Origin: Streptosporangiaceae bacterium
GTDB lineage: Bacteria > Actinomycetota > Actinomycetes > Streptosporangiales > Streptosporangiaceae
DNA length: 64,000 bases
Assembly (NCBI GenBank): GCA_025934375.1
Contig: JAICYD010000003.1
Span: forward strand, 1-64,000
Reading direction: 5' to 3'
Position numbers and translations under genes: made by a program. The notes under the pieces were generated by a model, which had not been told where the DNA came from, did not search any database, and saw only the letters and a list, made by a program, of their open reading frames with translations. Shown in pieces: positions 1 to 8,154 of the stretch (its first letter is position 1; each line of letters begins with the position of its first letter).

Positions 1-23
1 CGGGGCCGCAGGCGCCTGCTGGC

Positions 24-827
24 TTAGGCGTCGCGGCGCAAGACGAGGATCAGCCGCCATGCCTCGGGGTCGTCGACCTTGGTCGTGGCGTCGAAGTCGC
101 CGTACGTCGCGGCGATCGTGAAGCCGCCCGATGACGCGCTGGCCAGCTTGATCGCCGCGGTGACCTCGGTCGCGGTCCAGAACCGGTTCGGCACCACGTC
201 GGTCACCGTCCGGATGGTGCCGTCAGCCTTGCGGACCGAGATATGCACGCTCTCGCGGGTGATCTGGGTAACCGGGTCGATCGCGTCCAGCGGCCCGCCC
301 CACCGGACCTGGGCCGTGACGCCATCGGCCTCGATCGTCCACTCGCTGCTGGTCCGGGAGGCGGACGACAGGTAGTCGGCCGGGTGGGTGAGCTCCATGA
401 TGTACAGTCCGCCCGCCACGACGTGCTCGGCGACCGCCGCCAGGTGGCTGACCATGTCATCCAGCGTGAACAGGTGGCACGCGGAGTTCAGCATCGTGAT
501 CGCCAGGTCGAACTGGGCCGGGAGCTTGAAGTCCCGCATGTCCGCTTCCACGACATCGAGCGCCAGGCCGTCGCGGGCGGCCCGGTCGAGGGCCCACGCG
601 CACATCGCGGCGTTGATGTCGAGCGCGGTCGCCGACAGGCCACGGCGGGCCAGCTCCCGCGCGTGATCGGCGGGGCCCGCCGCCAGTTCCAGTACCGAAC
701 GGGGGCCCGCCTGCGCCCCGCCATAGTGCCTGCCCGCCCAGTCCAGCAGGGCGTCAGCCTCGGTGGGGATGTCCCGGTAGGCGCAGGCGAGCTGATACAG
801 CTCGGGGTCGTCGTAGATGCCGCTCAC
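24..827 (-). CDS. class I SAM-dependent methyltransferase
   Basis: Predicted small-molecule methyltransferase of about 267 residues. It has a Rossmann SAM-binding motif I (VLELAAGPADHARELA), an acidic residue ending strand 2 (ALDIN), and a post-I aspartate segment (VEADMRDF), followed by FDLAITMLNSACH. The open frame can begin further upstream, at 905. I prefer the GTG at 827 because the protein then begins at the conserved YDDPELYQLACAY segment, and the upstream residues look unlike coding sequence. No clear ribosome site decides the start. The substrate is unknown. It is divergent from the hypothetical gene at 1046. Confidence 0.8.
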   Translation of the reverse strand: MSGIYDDPELYQLACAYRDIPTEADALLDWAGRHYGGAQAGPRSVLELAAGPADHARELARRGLSATALDINAAMCAWALDRAARDGLALDVVEADMRDFKLPAQFDLAITMLNSACHLFTLDDMVSHLAAVAEHVVAGGLYIMELTHPADYLSSASRTSSEWTIEADGVTAQVRWGGPLDAIDPVTQITRESVHISVRKADGTIRTVTDVVPNRFWTATEVTAAIKLASASSGGFTIAATYGDFDATTKVDDPEAWRLILVLRRDA

Positions 828-1045
828 CCCAGCAATAATGCCGGAACCGTCGCACCGCCCGGGACACGCCCAGCGCACAGCACACGAAGCGCCGAGAACC
901 CTCACGCATAGGCGCTAGCGACCATCACTGGGCTCACTTCATGCCCCTATGCCCACTTCTGCACCAGGCAAAACGTGCATCCCGCCATCCTCCCAATTCG
1001 GCATCGCGTCTACCGCCCGCGATGTTCGTGGGGCAGACTGACCGC

Positions 1046-2344
1046 ATGATGACTGAGGCCGAGGCTCTGGAGACACTCGCCCGCGAGGATCCTGCGGTCG
1101 CCTCCGACGCCAGGGCAGCGCTGCGCTGGCTGACCGCCGGCGGTGGCCTGGAGACTATCTCGCAGCTGCGGCTGGAGGAATTCCTCTGGCACGTGCTGCC
1201 ATCCAGCTGGCCCCTCAGCGCCAACGGGCAGCTCGCAGTCGCCCGGGCGCTCGGGCGCCTCCTGGCGCTAGCGGGCCTGGACCGGTACGCCGATACGTGC
1301 GCCAGCGCCGAGACCAAGCAGATCATCACTACCTACGACGCCTCCAGCGCTGAAGGGGCCGCGGCTTACTACGCCGCCGTGGAGGCATCGCCAGCCACGC
1401 CGCCGGATACGGACCTGCTCGCCTGGGGATCGGCCCGGGGCCCGGAAGAGCAGTCGGCTTATGAGGCGTGCGCCGCCGCGGTGGAGATCGCGATCGCGGC
1501 CCACGACATCAAGGCCGGGGCCAGTGGCTGGAAATCCAGGCGGGCCTCGCTCGTCGACCGCTGGCTCACCATGTCCCAGCCGGGCGACGACACCCTCCTG
1601 AGCCGGATCAGCGCCGAGCGCATTGAGGAGTGGACGCACGGCCACCCCGGCGAGCGCGCCCGGATGGCCAAGCGGATCGTGCCCCGGCTGCTCGAGCCAC
1701 CGCAGCTTCCGGGCGAGCCGCTGCCCACCTTGCGCTGGCTGCTCCAGCACGCCGACGCCGGGCTCCCGCTCACGTCCCGGCATTACATCGCGCCCTCGGT
1801 GGTAGCGGAGGCAACGGGCCTGTTCGGCTGGGGGGAACCCGGCGGGAAGCGTCGCCAGGAGCTGTCGGTCTTCCCGCTGCACACGTTGCGCGGCCTCGCC
1901 CAGCGGGAGATGGGGGCCCTGCGGCGCAGCGGCACGAGCCTGGTGCTGACCAGGACCGGACGGCTGATGGCCGACGACCCGGGGATCAGGTGGCACATCG
2001 GCACCGCCGCGCTGCTCGGCCCGGACGACGGGTCCGAGCCGGACTTCGCGGTGGCCGTCCGGGAGGCAACGCTGCTGATCATCACGCTGAACGGCAACGC
2101 GATCACCTATGAGGAACTGCTCGACCGGCTCATCCGGCTGCACGGCACCGAGGGCTGGACGTCGCGGTCGGGCGGCAACCTCGTTACCGCCATCCGGTAC
2201 GAGGTGGCGACGATCGGGCACCGGCTGACCGCGCTGCGCCTGCTCGACCCCGACGGGGCACCCGATGAGCTGACCCTCTCCGGCACCGGGGTGGCCGCCG
2301 CGCTGTCGGCCCTGCTCGCGCGAGCGCTACGCCCGAGGAGGTAA
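1046..2344 (+). CDS. hypothetical actinobacterial protein, about 432 aa
   Basis: I do not recognise a named family. The protein is soluble, with no membrane segment or signal peptide, and mostly helical in composition. A conserved-looking core (LTRTGRLMADDP, then WHIGTAALLG) lies near residues 310-335; similar stretches occur in helical or winged-helix actinobacterial proteins of unknown role. Codon use is strongly G/C at third positions throughout, supporting a real gene. Two adjacent ATGs (1046 and 1049) are the likely start; the frame is open upstream to 941. Its 3' end overlaps the tail of the convergent monooxygenase gene by about 160 bases. Confidence 0.7.
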   Translation: MMTEAEALETLAREDPAVASDARAALRWLTAGGGLETISQLRLEEFLWHVLPSSWPLSANGQLAVARALGRLLALAGLDRYADTCASAETKQIITTYDASSAEGAAAYYAAVEASPATPPDTDLLAWGSARGPEEQSAYEACAAAVEIAIAAHDIKAGASGWKSRRASLVDRWLTMSQPGDDTLLSRISAERIEEWTHGHPGERARMAKRIVPRLLEPPQLPGEPLPTLRWLLQHADAGLPLTSRHYIAPSVVAEATGLFGWGEPGGKRRQELSVFPLHTLRGLAQREMGALRRSGTSLVLTRTGRLMADDPGIRWHIGTAALLGPDDGSEPDFAVAVREATLLIITLNGNAITYEELLDRLIRLHGTEGWTSRSGGNLVTAIRYEVATIGHRLTALRLLDPDGAPDELTLSGTGVAAALSALLARALRPRR

Positions 2345-3542
2345 GGACCCGGGATAACCCGCCGACGGCGGGCGACTCGTAGCCCGAGTAGTTCTCGGCC
2401 AGCGAGGTCGCCGCCGGCTGGCGGGAGGTGACGTAGCGGAGTTGGGCGCGCTGGATCTCGTCGTCGAACGGGTCGTCTGGCAGGACGTGCATCATCGATG
2501 TCATGAAGTAGGAGAAGTGGGTGGCCCGCCACACCCGGCGCAGGCAGGCGTCGGAGTAGTTGTCGGCCAGCGCCGGCGATCCCTCCAGCAGCACGGCCGA
2601 CAGCGCCGAGGCGAGCACTATCGCGTCCCCGACCGCCAGGTTGAGGCCCTTTGCTCCGCAGGGCGGGACGATGTGCGCCGCGTCCCCGGCCAGGAACAAC
2701 CGACCGTGCCGCATCGGCCCGGCGACGAAGCTGCGCATCGGCGTTATGGACTTGTCGGTGATCCGGCCCTCGGAGACCGACCAGCCCGGTAGCGCGAACC
2801 GCTTCTGCAGCTCGGCCCAGATCCGGTCATCGGACCAGGCCTCCAGATCCTCCTCCGCCGGGACCTGCAGGTAGAGCCGGCTGACTTCCGGCGAGCGCAT
2901 CGAGTACAGCGCGAACCCTGACTCGTGCCGGGAGTAGATCAGCTCATCCGTTGACGGCGCCGCGTCGGCGAGGATGCCCAGCCACGCGTATGGATAGGAG
3001 CGCTCGTAGACCGACAGGCCCGGCACCAGTGGCCGGGAGATCCCGTGGAACCCGTCGCACCCGGCGATCACGTCGCAGGTCACCTCGTGCGCCACGCCCG
3101 CCGCGTCGACATAGGACAGGACCGGAGCGTCGGTGGTGACGCCGGACACCGACACCTGCGACGCCGAGAACTCGATGGGGGCGGCGGCGGCCAGCCGGGC
3201 CGCGATCAGGTCCTTGACGATCTCGGTCTGCGCGTACACGGTGACCGTCCGGCCGACGAGCTCGCGGAAGTTCACGTGGTGACGCTCGCCGCTGAACTGC
3301 AGGTAGATCCCGTCGTGCTCGAGTCCCTCGGCGTCCAGCCGCTTCCCCGCCCCGGCGGCGCGCAGCGCGGCCACCGTCCCCGCCTCCAGCATTCCGGCCC
3401 GCTGACGTGCCTCGCAGTACTCGCGCGACCGGTTCTCGATGACGAGGGAGTCGATCCCGCGCAGGGACAGCAGCTGGGCCAGCATGAGCCCGGCCGGGCC
3501 AGCGCCGATGATGCCCACGCGAGTCCGCGACGAAACAGCCAT
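2184..3542 (-). CDS. pobA: 4-hydroxybenzoate 3-monooxygenase-like FAD hydroxylase with odd C-terminal extension
   Basis: Flavoprotein aromatic hydroxylase of the p-hydroxybenzoate hydroxylase family (4-hydroxybenzoate + NADPH + O2 to protocatechuate). It has the N-terminal FAD motif GIIGAGPAGLMLA, RQRAGMLEAG matching the substrate/FAD loop, and the second FAD motif GRLFLAGDAAHIVPP. Residues equivalent to Tyr201 (ELIY), Ser212 and Arg214 (YSMRS), Tyr222 and Tyr385 (AENYSGY) of the Pseudomonas enzyme are present. The family usually ends about 10 residues after the last motif (394 aa in total). Here the frame runs about 65 arginine-rich residues further, antisense to the neighbouring gene, so the original stop seems lost. 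It is divergent from an IclR regulator, a common arrangement for pob genes. Confidence 0.85.
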   Translation of the reverse strand: MAVSSRTRVGIIGAGPAGLMLAQLLSLRGIDSLVIENRSREYCEARQRAGMLEAGTVAALRAAGAGKRLDAEGLEHDGIYLQFSGERHHVNFRELVGRTVTVYAQTEIVKDLIAARLAAAAPIEFSASQVSVSGVTTDAPVLSYVDAAGVAHEVTCDVIAGCDGFHGISRPLVPGLSVYERSYPYAWLGILADAAPSTDELIYSRHESGFALYSMRSPEVSRLYLQVPAEEDLEAWSDDRIWAELQKRFALPGWSVSEGRITDKSITPMRSFVAGPMRHGRLFLAGDAAHIVPPCGAKGLNLAVGDAIVLASALSAVLLEGSPALADNYSDACLRRVWRATHFSYFMTSMMHVLPDDPFDDEIQRAQLRYVTSRQPAATSLAENYSGYESPAVGGLSRVLTSSGVALARAGPTARRPPRCRRGSAHRVPRRGRAGAARSAGARSSPPRTGWR

Positions 3543-3659
3543 GACTCCACCTCAAGTTCACGCGTTCTTGTGAGGCTCCCCGCGTGGTCGCTCGCGGGCT
3601 CCCAGGGCATGCTAATGCATGGGGCACGTCCGACAAGCGCACGAGGGTTCAGAAGGCGA

Positions 3660-3675
3660 ACGCTCGGAAGAGCGT
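3660..3675. promoter_or_regulatory. inverted repeat in pobA/IclR intergenic region
   Basis: ACGCTC (3660-3665) and GAGCGT (3670-3675) form a perfect 6-bp dyad with a 4-base spacer, between the divergent hydroxylase and IclR genes. IclR proteins bind dyads in such positions, so it is a plausible operator. The evidence is position and symmetry only. Confidence 0.35.
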
Positions 3676-3726
3676 ACGATGGAGTGCCGCCAATCCGCCG
3701 GCGGCATCCGCGACGCTGGAGTGACC

Positions 3727-4533
3727 GTGACCGAAGACTCGCCGCTGGATGGCGATTATGTCCAGTCCCTGGAGCGTGGCCTTTCGGTCATCCGTGCCTT
3801 CGACGCCGATCACCCCAAGCTTTCCCTCTCGGAGGTGGCCACCGCCACCGGGCTGAGCCGGGCCGCGGCTCGCCGGTTCCTGCACACGCTGGTCCGCCTG
3901 GGCTACATGCACAACAACAACGGCCGGTTCTCCCTGCGACCGCGCATCCTGGAGCTCGGCTACGCCTACCTGTCGAGCCTGACCCTGCCCGAAGTCGCGA
4001 TGCCGCACCTGGAAGAACTAGTCGAGCAGGTCCGCGAGTCCTCCTCGGTCAGCGAGCTGGACGGCGAGGACGTCGTCTACATCGCCCGCGTCCCCACCAA
4101 GCGCATAATGACGGTCGCGATCAGCGTGGGCACCCGCTTCCCGGCCTATGCCACGTCGATGGGGCGGGTGATGCTGGCCGACATGCCCGATGAGTGGATC
4201 GACGCCTACCTGGCCCAGGTCAGCCTGCACCACTTCACCGGGCACACCATCACCAGCCCCGGCGGGCTGCGCCAGGAGCTGCGCAAGATCAAGGCGCGGG
4301 GCTGGGCGCTGGTCGACCAGGAGCTGGAGGAAGGCGTGCGGTCCATCGCCGCGCCGATCCGCGATGCCGACGGCAAGACCATCGCCGCGGTGAACATCTC
4401 CACCCACGCCGGCCGGCGCACCCTCGACGGCATCGTCGCGGACCTGCTCCGCCCCCTCCTGGCGACCGCCGAGCGCATCGAGCGCGACCTTGCCAGCTCC
4501 CGCTCTTCGGCCAGGTCGCGTCTGACAAACTAA
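3727..4533 (+). CDS. IclR-family transcriptional regulator (PcaR/PobR-like)
   Basis: The N-terminal winged helix-turn-helix (LSLSEVATATGLSRAAARRF, about residues 30-55) is followed by the IclR ligand-binding domain (YIARVP, AYATSMGRVMLA, SIAAPIRDADG). The GTG at 3727 is preferred because a GGAG at 3718-3721 lies five bases upstream; in-frame starts exist further upstream at 3721 and 3679. By family, it would respond to an aromatic acid such as 4-hydroxybenzoate or beta-ketoadipate. Being divergent from the pobA-like gene, it is the obvious candidate regulator. It ends six bases before upp. Confidence 0.9.
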   Translation: MTEDSPLDGDYVQSLERGLSVIRAFDADHPKLSLSEVATATGLSRAAARRFLHTLVRLGYMHNNNGRFSLRPRILELGYAYLSSLTLPEVAMPHLEELVEQVRESSSVSELDGEDVVYIARVPTKRIMTVAISVGTRFPAYATSMGRVMLADMPDEWIDAYLAQVSLHHFTGHTITSPGGLRQELRKIKARGWALVDQELEEGVRSIAAPIRDADGKTIAAVNISTHAGRRTLDGIVADLLRPLLATAERIERDLASSRSSARSRLTN

Positions 4534-4539
4534 CTGTCC

Positions 4540-5181
4540 ATGCGCACGCTGCTCGCTAATCACCCGCTGGTCACCCACAAGCTCACCCTGCTTCGCGACG
4601 CGGGGACCGGCACGGCGGAATTCCGCGCGCTTGCCGACGAACTGGTGACCCTGCTCGCCTATGAGGCCACCCGCGAGGTCAGGGTTGAGTCCGTCACGGT
4701 GCAGACGCCGCTCGCCCCGGCCCAGGGAGTCAGGCTGGCCGCCCCCAAGCCGCTCATCGTCCCCATCCTGCGGGCCGGCATTGGCATGCTCGATGGGATG
4801 ACCCGGCTGCTGCCGATGGCCGACGTGGGATTCGTGGGCATGGCCCGTAATGAGGACACGCTGCAGGCCTCCACCTACGCCAACCGGCTGCCCGTTGACC
4901 TCGCCGGCCGCGAGGCGTTCGTGCTTGATCCGATGCTCGCCACCGGCGGCACGCTGGTGGCGCTGATCGAGTTGCTGGCGGCCCGCAACGCCGCCACGGT
5001 GACCGCGATCTGCCTGCTCGCCGCCCCCGAGGGCCTGCGCCGCGTTGAGGGTGCCTTCCCAGAGGGCACCTCACCCGCCGTGCGGGTCGTCACCGGGGCG
5101 ATCGACGCCCACCTCAACGACAAGGGCTATATCGTCCCTGGCCTGGGCGATGCCGGCGACCGGCTCTTCGGCGCCATCTGA
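4540..5181 (+). CDS. upp: uracil phosphoribosyltransferase
   Basis: Pyrimidine salvage enzyme converting uracil and PRPP to UMP in the cytoplasm. The 213-residue length is typical. Visible family signatures are [14 protein letters not shown], the PRPP-binding loop [12 protein letters not shown] and the C-terminal uracil-binding [16 protein letters not shown]. The start ATG lies six bases after the IclR stop, so the two may be co-transcribed. It is convergent with the ArsR gene, with only 12 bases between stop codons. Confidence 0.97.
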   Translation: MRTLLANHPLVTHKLTLLRDAGTGTAEFRALADELVTLLAYEATREVRVESVTVQTPLAPAQGVRLAAPKPLIVPILRAGIGMLDGMTRLLPMADVGFVGMARNEDTLQASTYANRLPVDLAGREAFVLDPMLATGGTLVALIELLAARNAATVTAICLLAAPEGLRRVEGAFPEGTSPAVRVVTGAIDAHLNDKGYIVPGLGDAGDRLFGAI

Positions 5182-5193
5182 AGAGACCTCTAC

Positions 5194-6171
5194 TTAACGA
5201 TCCGTGGTGCCTGCCAGTGCCACCCCCAGCGCGGTCCGCTGGTGGACGAGGTACCGGCCGGTGCGGGTGGTGGACACCAGGCCGGTCGCGCGCAAGATCG
5301 CCAGGTGCTCGCTGACGCTGCTGACCGGGATGCCGACCCGAGCGGCCAGGCCTGTCGTGGAGGCTGGCTCGGCCAGCGCGGTCAGCAGCGTAGCCCGTGC
5401 CCGTCCCACGAGCCGGACGAGGTCCGCGCCGGACCGGGCGCCGGGCTGCCACATCAGGCCGGCCCCGCGCGCCGCGTAAGCCACCGCCGGCGGGTCGAAG
5501 CCAACTGCCACCCCTGGCCACAGGAACACGCTCGGGACCAGCACGAGCTCCATGCCGGACACGTCGATCTCCCGCGAGCCGGGGAACGCGAACCGGACCG
5601 ACCGGTCGTCAAAGGAGAGCTTCGGGTCAAGCTCGGCCAGGGCGGCGGCCACGCCCACGTCCGCGATGCGGCGGGCGCGATAGGTGATGTCGGCGTCGAG
5701 GACGTCACGCAGCCGGGGCCACCATGGCTCGATGAGGGCATCCCACGCGCGCCCCAGCATGCCCGCGAGCAGGTCGCGCACCCGCGTCGGGCTCCCGCCG
5801 AGGTCCGGGTGGCCGCGGCGGGCGGCCCGCCCGGCGGGCCCGGTGTCCAGGCATTCCGCCAGTTCCGCGGCGACCTTGGCCGGCGGGGTGGCGCGTACCC
5901 GGTCCAGCTCGGCCCCGATCTCGGTGAACGGGCCGTCGGGCGCTGGGGTCAAGAAGTCTGGCTGATACCCGCGAACCGACAAGATCGCCAGCAGCGGTTC
6001 GATGCCCAGGGCCGGGACCAGCTGGCGGGCCTGCCGCTGCCACGGGAGATGGTAGGCCGCCGCCTTCGGGTGGGACAGGGCCCGTAGCGCGTCCGCCGTC
6101 TCGTTCAGCGGGGAGATCGCGAACCTGCACTGCAGCAGGTCCGCCGAGCGGAACCGAAGCAGCAGCGTCAT
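5194..6171 (-). CDS. ArsR-family regulator with N-terminal DUF5937-type domain
   Basis: About 325 residues. The long N-terminal region begins MTLLLRFRSADLLQCRFA, as in the DUF5937 domain. The C-terminal winged helix (about residues 250-310) has the ArsR pattern LAARVGIPVSSVSEHLAILR. No metal-binding ELCVCDL motif is seen, so the inducer is probably a small molecule rather than a metal. It is divergent from an MFS exporter, with a dyad in the 83-base gap. That arrangement is characteristic of a repressor controlling itself and a drug or metabolite efflux pump. Confidence 0.9.
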   Translation of the reverse strand: MTLLLRFRSADLLQCRFAISPLNETADALRALSHPKAAAYHLPWQRQARQLVPALGIEPLLAILSVRGYQPDFLTPAPDGPFTEIGAELDRVRATPPAKVAAELAECLDTGPAGRAARRGHPDLGGSPTRVRDLLAGMLGRAWDALIEPWWPRLRDVLDADITYRARRIADVGVAAALAELDPKLSFDDRSVRFAFPGSREIDVSGMELVLVPSVFLWPGVAVGFDPPAVAYAARGAGLMWQPGARSGADLVRLVGRARATLLTALAEPASTTGLAARVGIPVSSVSEHLAILRATGLVSTTRTGRYLVHQRTALGVALAGTTDR

Positions 6172-6195
6172 CCCCGCCCCTGGCTGAACTCACGT

Positions 6196-6219
6196 TTATT
6201 TCGACTGGATCCGAAATAA
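6196..6219. promoter_or_regulatory. dyad operator between ArsR regulator and MFS gene
   Basis: TTATTTCG (6196-6203) and CGAAATAA (6212-6219) are perfect 8-bp inverted arms separated by 8 bases, in an unusually AT-rich island. The site lies between the two divergent starts. It fits an ArsR-type dimer operator overlapping both promoters. Confidence 0.6.
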
Positions 6220-6254
6220 CTGTGTCCAGCCTACGCGCCCCCGACCATGGCTGA

Positions 6255-7520
6255 GTGACCCCTGGACTGCTGCGCGACAATCCCCGCTTCCGCGCCCTGT
6301 GGCTGAGCAAGGCGATCTCGTCCACGGGGACCGGCATCGGCCGGGTCGCGCTCGTCTTGCTCGTCGCCCAGTCCGGCCCCGGCGCGGTCAGCCTGGTCTT
6401 GATCGGCACGGCGCTGCCGGTGCTGGCCGGCCCGGTGGCCGGCGCGATCGCCGACCGGGTCGACCAGCGTCGCCTGCTCGCCAGCTGTGAGGCCGGCCAG
6501 GGGGTCATCTACGCGGCCCTGGCCGCGACCCGGCCTCCGTTGCCGGTGCTGCTGCCGCTGGTCATCCTCGCGTCGCTGCTGGCGACGTTCGGGGCGCCGG
6601 CCGGGAAGAGCGCGATCAGGCGGATGGTTCCCGGCGACCGGCGGGGGCAGGCCAACGCGCTGCTCGGCCTCGGGGTGAACCTGCAGATCATCGCCGGCCC
6701 GGCGATCGGCGGGGCGCTCGCTGGCCTCACGGGCACGTCAATCGCGTTCGGCGTCAACGCGGCCTCGTTCGCCGTCTCCGCCTTGCTGCTCACCCGCCTC
6801 GGACCGCTGCCCCCGGTCCCGCAAGGCCAGGCCGCCGTGGTGGCCGAGCCAACAGCGCCCGCCGCCCACGCGGTGCCCGGCATGGCCCCGGTGCCCGCCG
6901 CGCCCCCTGGTCGCTCCACGGTGCTGGGCGACACGATGGCGGGGCTGCGCTACAGCGCGGGGAACCCGATCGTCCGCAGCCTGGTCCTGGGCACCCTCGT
7001 CTTCGTGACGTTCGCCGCGGTCGACAACGTTGCGCTCGTCTTCCTGGTCAAGAGGGCACTTCACGGGTCGGGGACCGAGTACGGGCTGATCTCGGCATCG
7101 TTCGGCGTGGGGATGGTCGCCGCCTCGGTCGCGCTGACGATGTGGGCGGGCCGCCGGCCCCCCGGGCTCTGGCTCATCGGCGGGATCGTCGCGGGAGCGG
7201 CCGGGACGATCGCGACCGGGATCGCCCCGTCGGCGGCGCTGGCCTGCGCCGGGCAGGCCGTGGCGGGCGTTGGCAACACCGCCGACCTGGTCGGCACCGA
7301 CACCCTCGTGCAACAGCGCGTCCCTGAGCACCTGCTGGGCCGGGCCTTCGGCACCGTGTATGCCGGGGCGCAGCTCGCCGCGGTGCTGTCCTACCTGATC
7401 GCCGGGCCGCTGGTGTCGCTGGCCGGCCCCCGGGTGGCCTTCATCGTCGCCGGCGCCGGGGCACTACTTGGACTGTGCTTCCTGAGGGGCATGAACCAGC
7501 CCCCCAGGCCCCCCGGCTAG
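6255..7520 (+). CDS. MFS transporter (EntS/MFS_3-type exporter)
   Basis: About 421 residues with roughly 12 hydrophobic membrane segments. The first half has RFRALWLSKAISSTG and AGAIADRVDQRRLL, the cytoplasmic loop 2-3 signature of the major facilitator superfamily. The central loop (about residues 185-225) is Pro/Ala-rich and hydrophilic. Likely an inner-membrane exporter of a hydrophobic compound or siderophore-like molecule, controlled by the divergent ArsR protein. The start is GTG at 6255; no strong ribosome site is visible. Confidence 0.88.
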   Translation: MTPGLLRDNPRFRALWLSKAISSTGTGIGRVALVLLVAQSGPGAVSLVLIGTALPVLAGPVAGAIADRVDQRRLLASCEAGQGVIYAALAATRPPLPVLLPLVILASLLATFGAPAGKSAIRRMVPGDRRGQANALLGLGVNLQIIAGPAIGGALAGLTGTSIAFGVNAASFAVSALLLTRLGPLPPVPQGQAAVVAEPTAPAAHAVPGMAPVPAAPPGRSTVLGDTMAGLRYSAGNPIVRSLVLGTLVFVTFAAVDNVALVFLVKRALHGSGTEYGLISASFGVGMVAASVALTMWAGRRPPGLWLIGGIVAGAAGTIATGIAPSAALACAGQAVAGVGNTADLVGTDTLVQQRVPEHLLGRAFGTVYAGAQLAAVLSYLIAGPLVSLAGPRVAFIVAGAGALLGLCFLRGMNQPPRPPG

Positions 7521-7535
7521 TGCGGCCTCGGTTCC

Positions 7536-7946
7536 TCAGCTGGATTCCTCCCCGAGACGCTGCTCGAGGCGGGCGAGGCGGCGCTCTAGCTCGTCCACGC
7601 GATGGCGGAGGATCTCTAGCTGGGCCTCGTCGCCAAGGCGCCGCTCGGCGGTCTTGCGCAGCCTCGGGGAGGCCTCGGCCCGGGACACGACCACCTCCAG
7701 CGGCACCAGCCGCTGCGGCCCGTGCGGGCCGTCAACCAGCCGGGAGGCGATTTGCCCGGTCCGGTACCAGGTCCGCAGGGCGGCGCGGGACACGCCGGTC
7801 TCAGCGGCGGCGCGCTCCAGCGGCACCCACTCCGAGCCGTCGAGCTTGGCGCCTAGCTCGAGCTCAAGCTCCCAGTCGTCGAGCCGGTCTTCCCAGTCCA
7901 CTGCCTTCCCATTCCACTGTTCTTCCCATTGCACCGTGCTTCCCAT
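7536..7946 (-). CDS. small MerR-like HTH protein with C-terminal coiled coil
   Basis: About 136 residues. A MerR/excisionase-type helix-turn-helix lies in the middle (WVPLERAAAETGVSRAALRT, then WYRTGQIASRLVDGPHGPQR). The last 40 residues form an acidic/basic coiled coil (ILRHRVDELERRLARLEQRL), suggesting a dimer. The frame is open to 8003, but everything upstream of about 7921 is tandem repeat. I choose the ATG at 7946, which has GGGAAG nine bases upstream, itself provided by the next repeat copy. DNA target and role are unknown. It is convergent with the MFS gene, 15 bases apart. Confidence 0.7.
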   Translation of the reverse strand: MGSTVQWEEQWNGKAVDWEDRLDDWELELELGAKLDGSEWVPLERAAAETGVSRAALRTWYRTGQIASRLVDGPHGPQRLVPLEVVVSRAEASPRLRKTAERRLGDEAQLEILRHRVDELERRLARLEQRLGEESS

Positions 7947-8041
7947 TACACCGTGCTTCCCAGTCCACCGTGTTTCCCAGTCCACCGTGCTTCCCCATTG
8001 CACCGTGCTTCCTATGGCACCGTGCTTCCCATTACACCGTG
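7889..8041. repeat. 17-bp minisatellite, about nine copies
   Basis: Seven well-kept head-to-tail units cover 7922-8041: units start at 7922, 7939, 7956, 7973, 7990 (18 bp), 8008 and 8025. Two degenerate units cover 7889-7921. The consensus is CTTCCCATTRCACCGTG, with an AGTC variant in the middle of some copies. On the minus strand most units carry an ATG and a GGGAAG, so the array overlaps the start of the HTH gene. There are no spacers, so it is not a CRISPR array. Confidence 0.95.
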
Positions 8042-8154
8042 CGATCCCCCCAGGGACATCCTCCGTGCATCGTACCGGTCGCGGCTACACGACCATCTGC
8101 CCCTATTAATAGCATGGTATTGACTGGGTTAAAGGTATCGGCGAGGCTTAGCTC

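Noticed and set aside
7889..8041. Possible CRISPR array
   Set aside because: Units are 17 bp, directly adjacent, and have no unique spacers; no cas genes lie in the window.
8103..8112. Palindrome CTATTAATAG upstream of the Clp_N gene as a CIRCE/HAIR heat-shock operator
   Set aside because: It is only 10 bp and matches neither the CIRCE nor the HAIR consensus that I know; chance in an AT-rich promoter is as likely.
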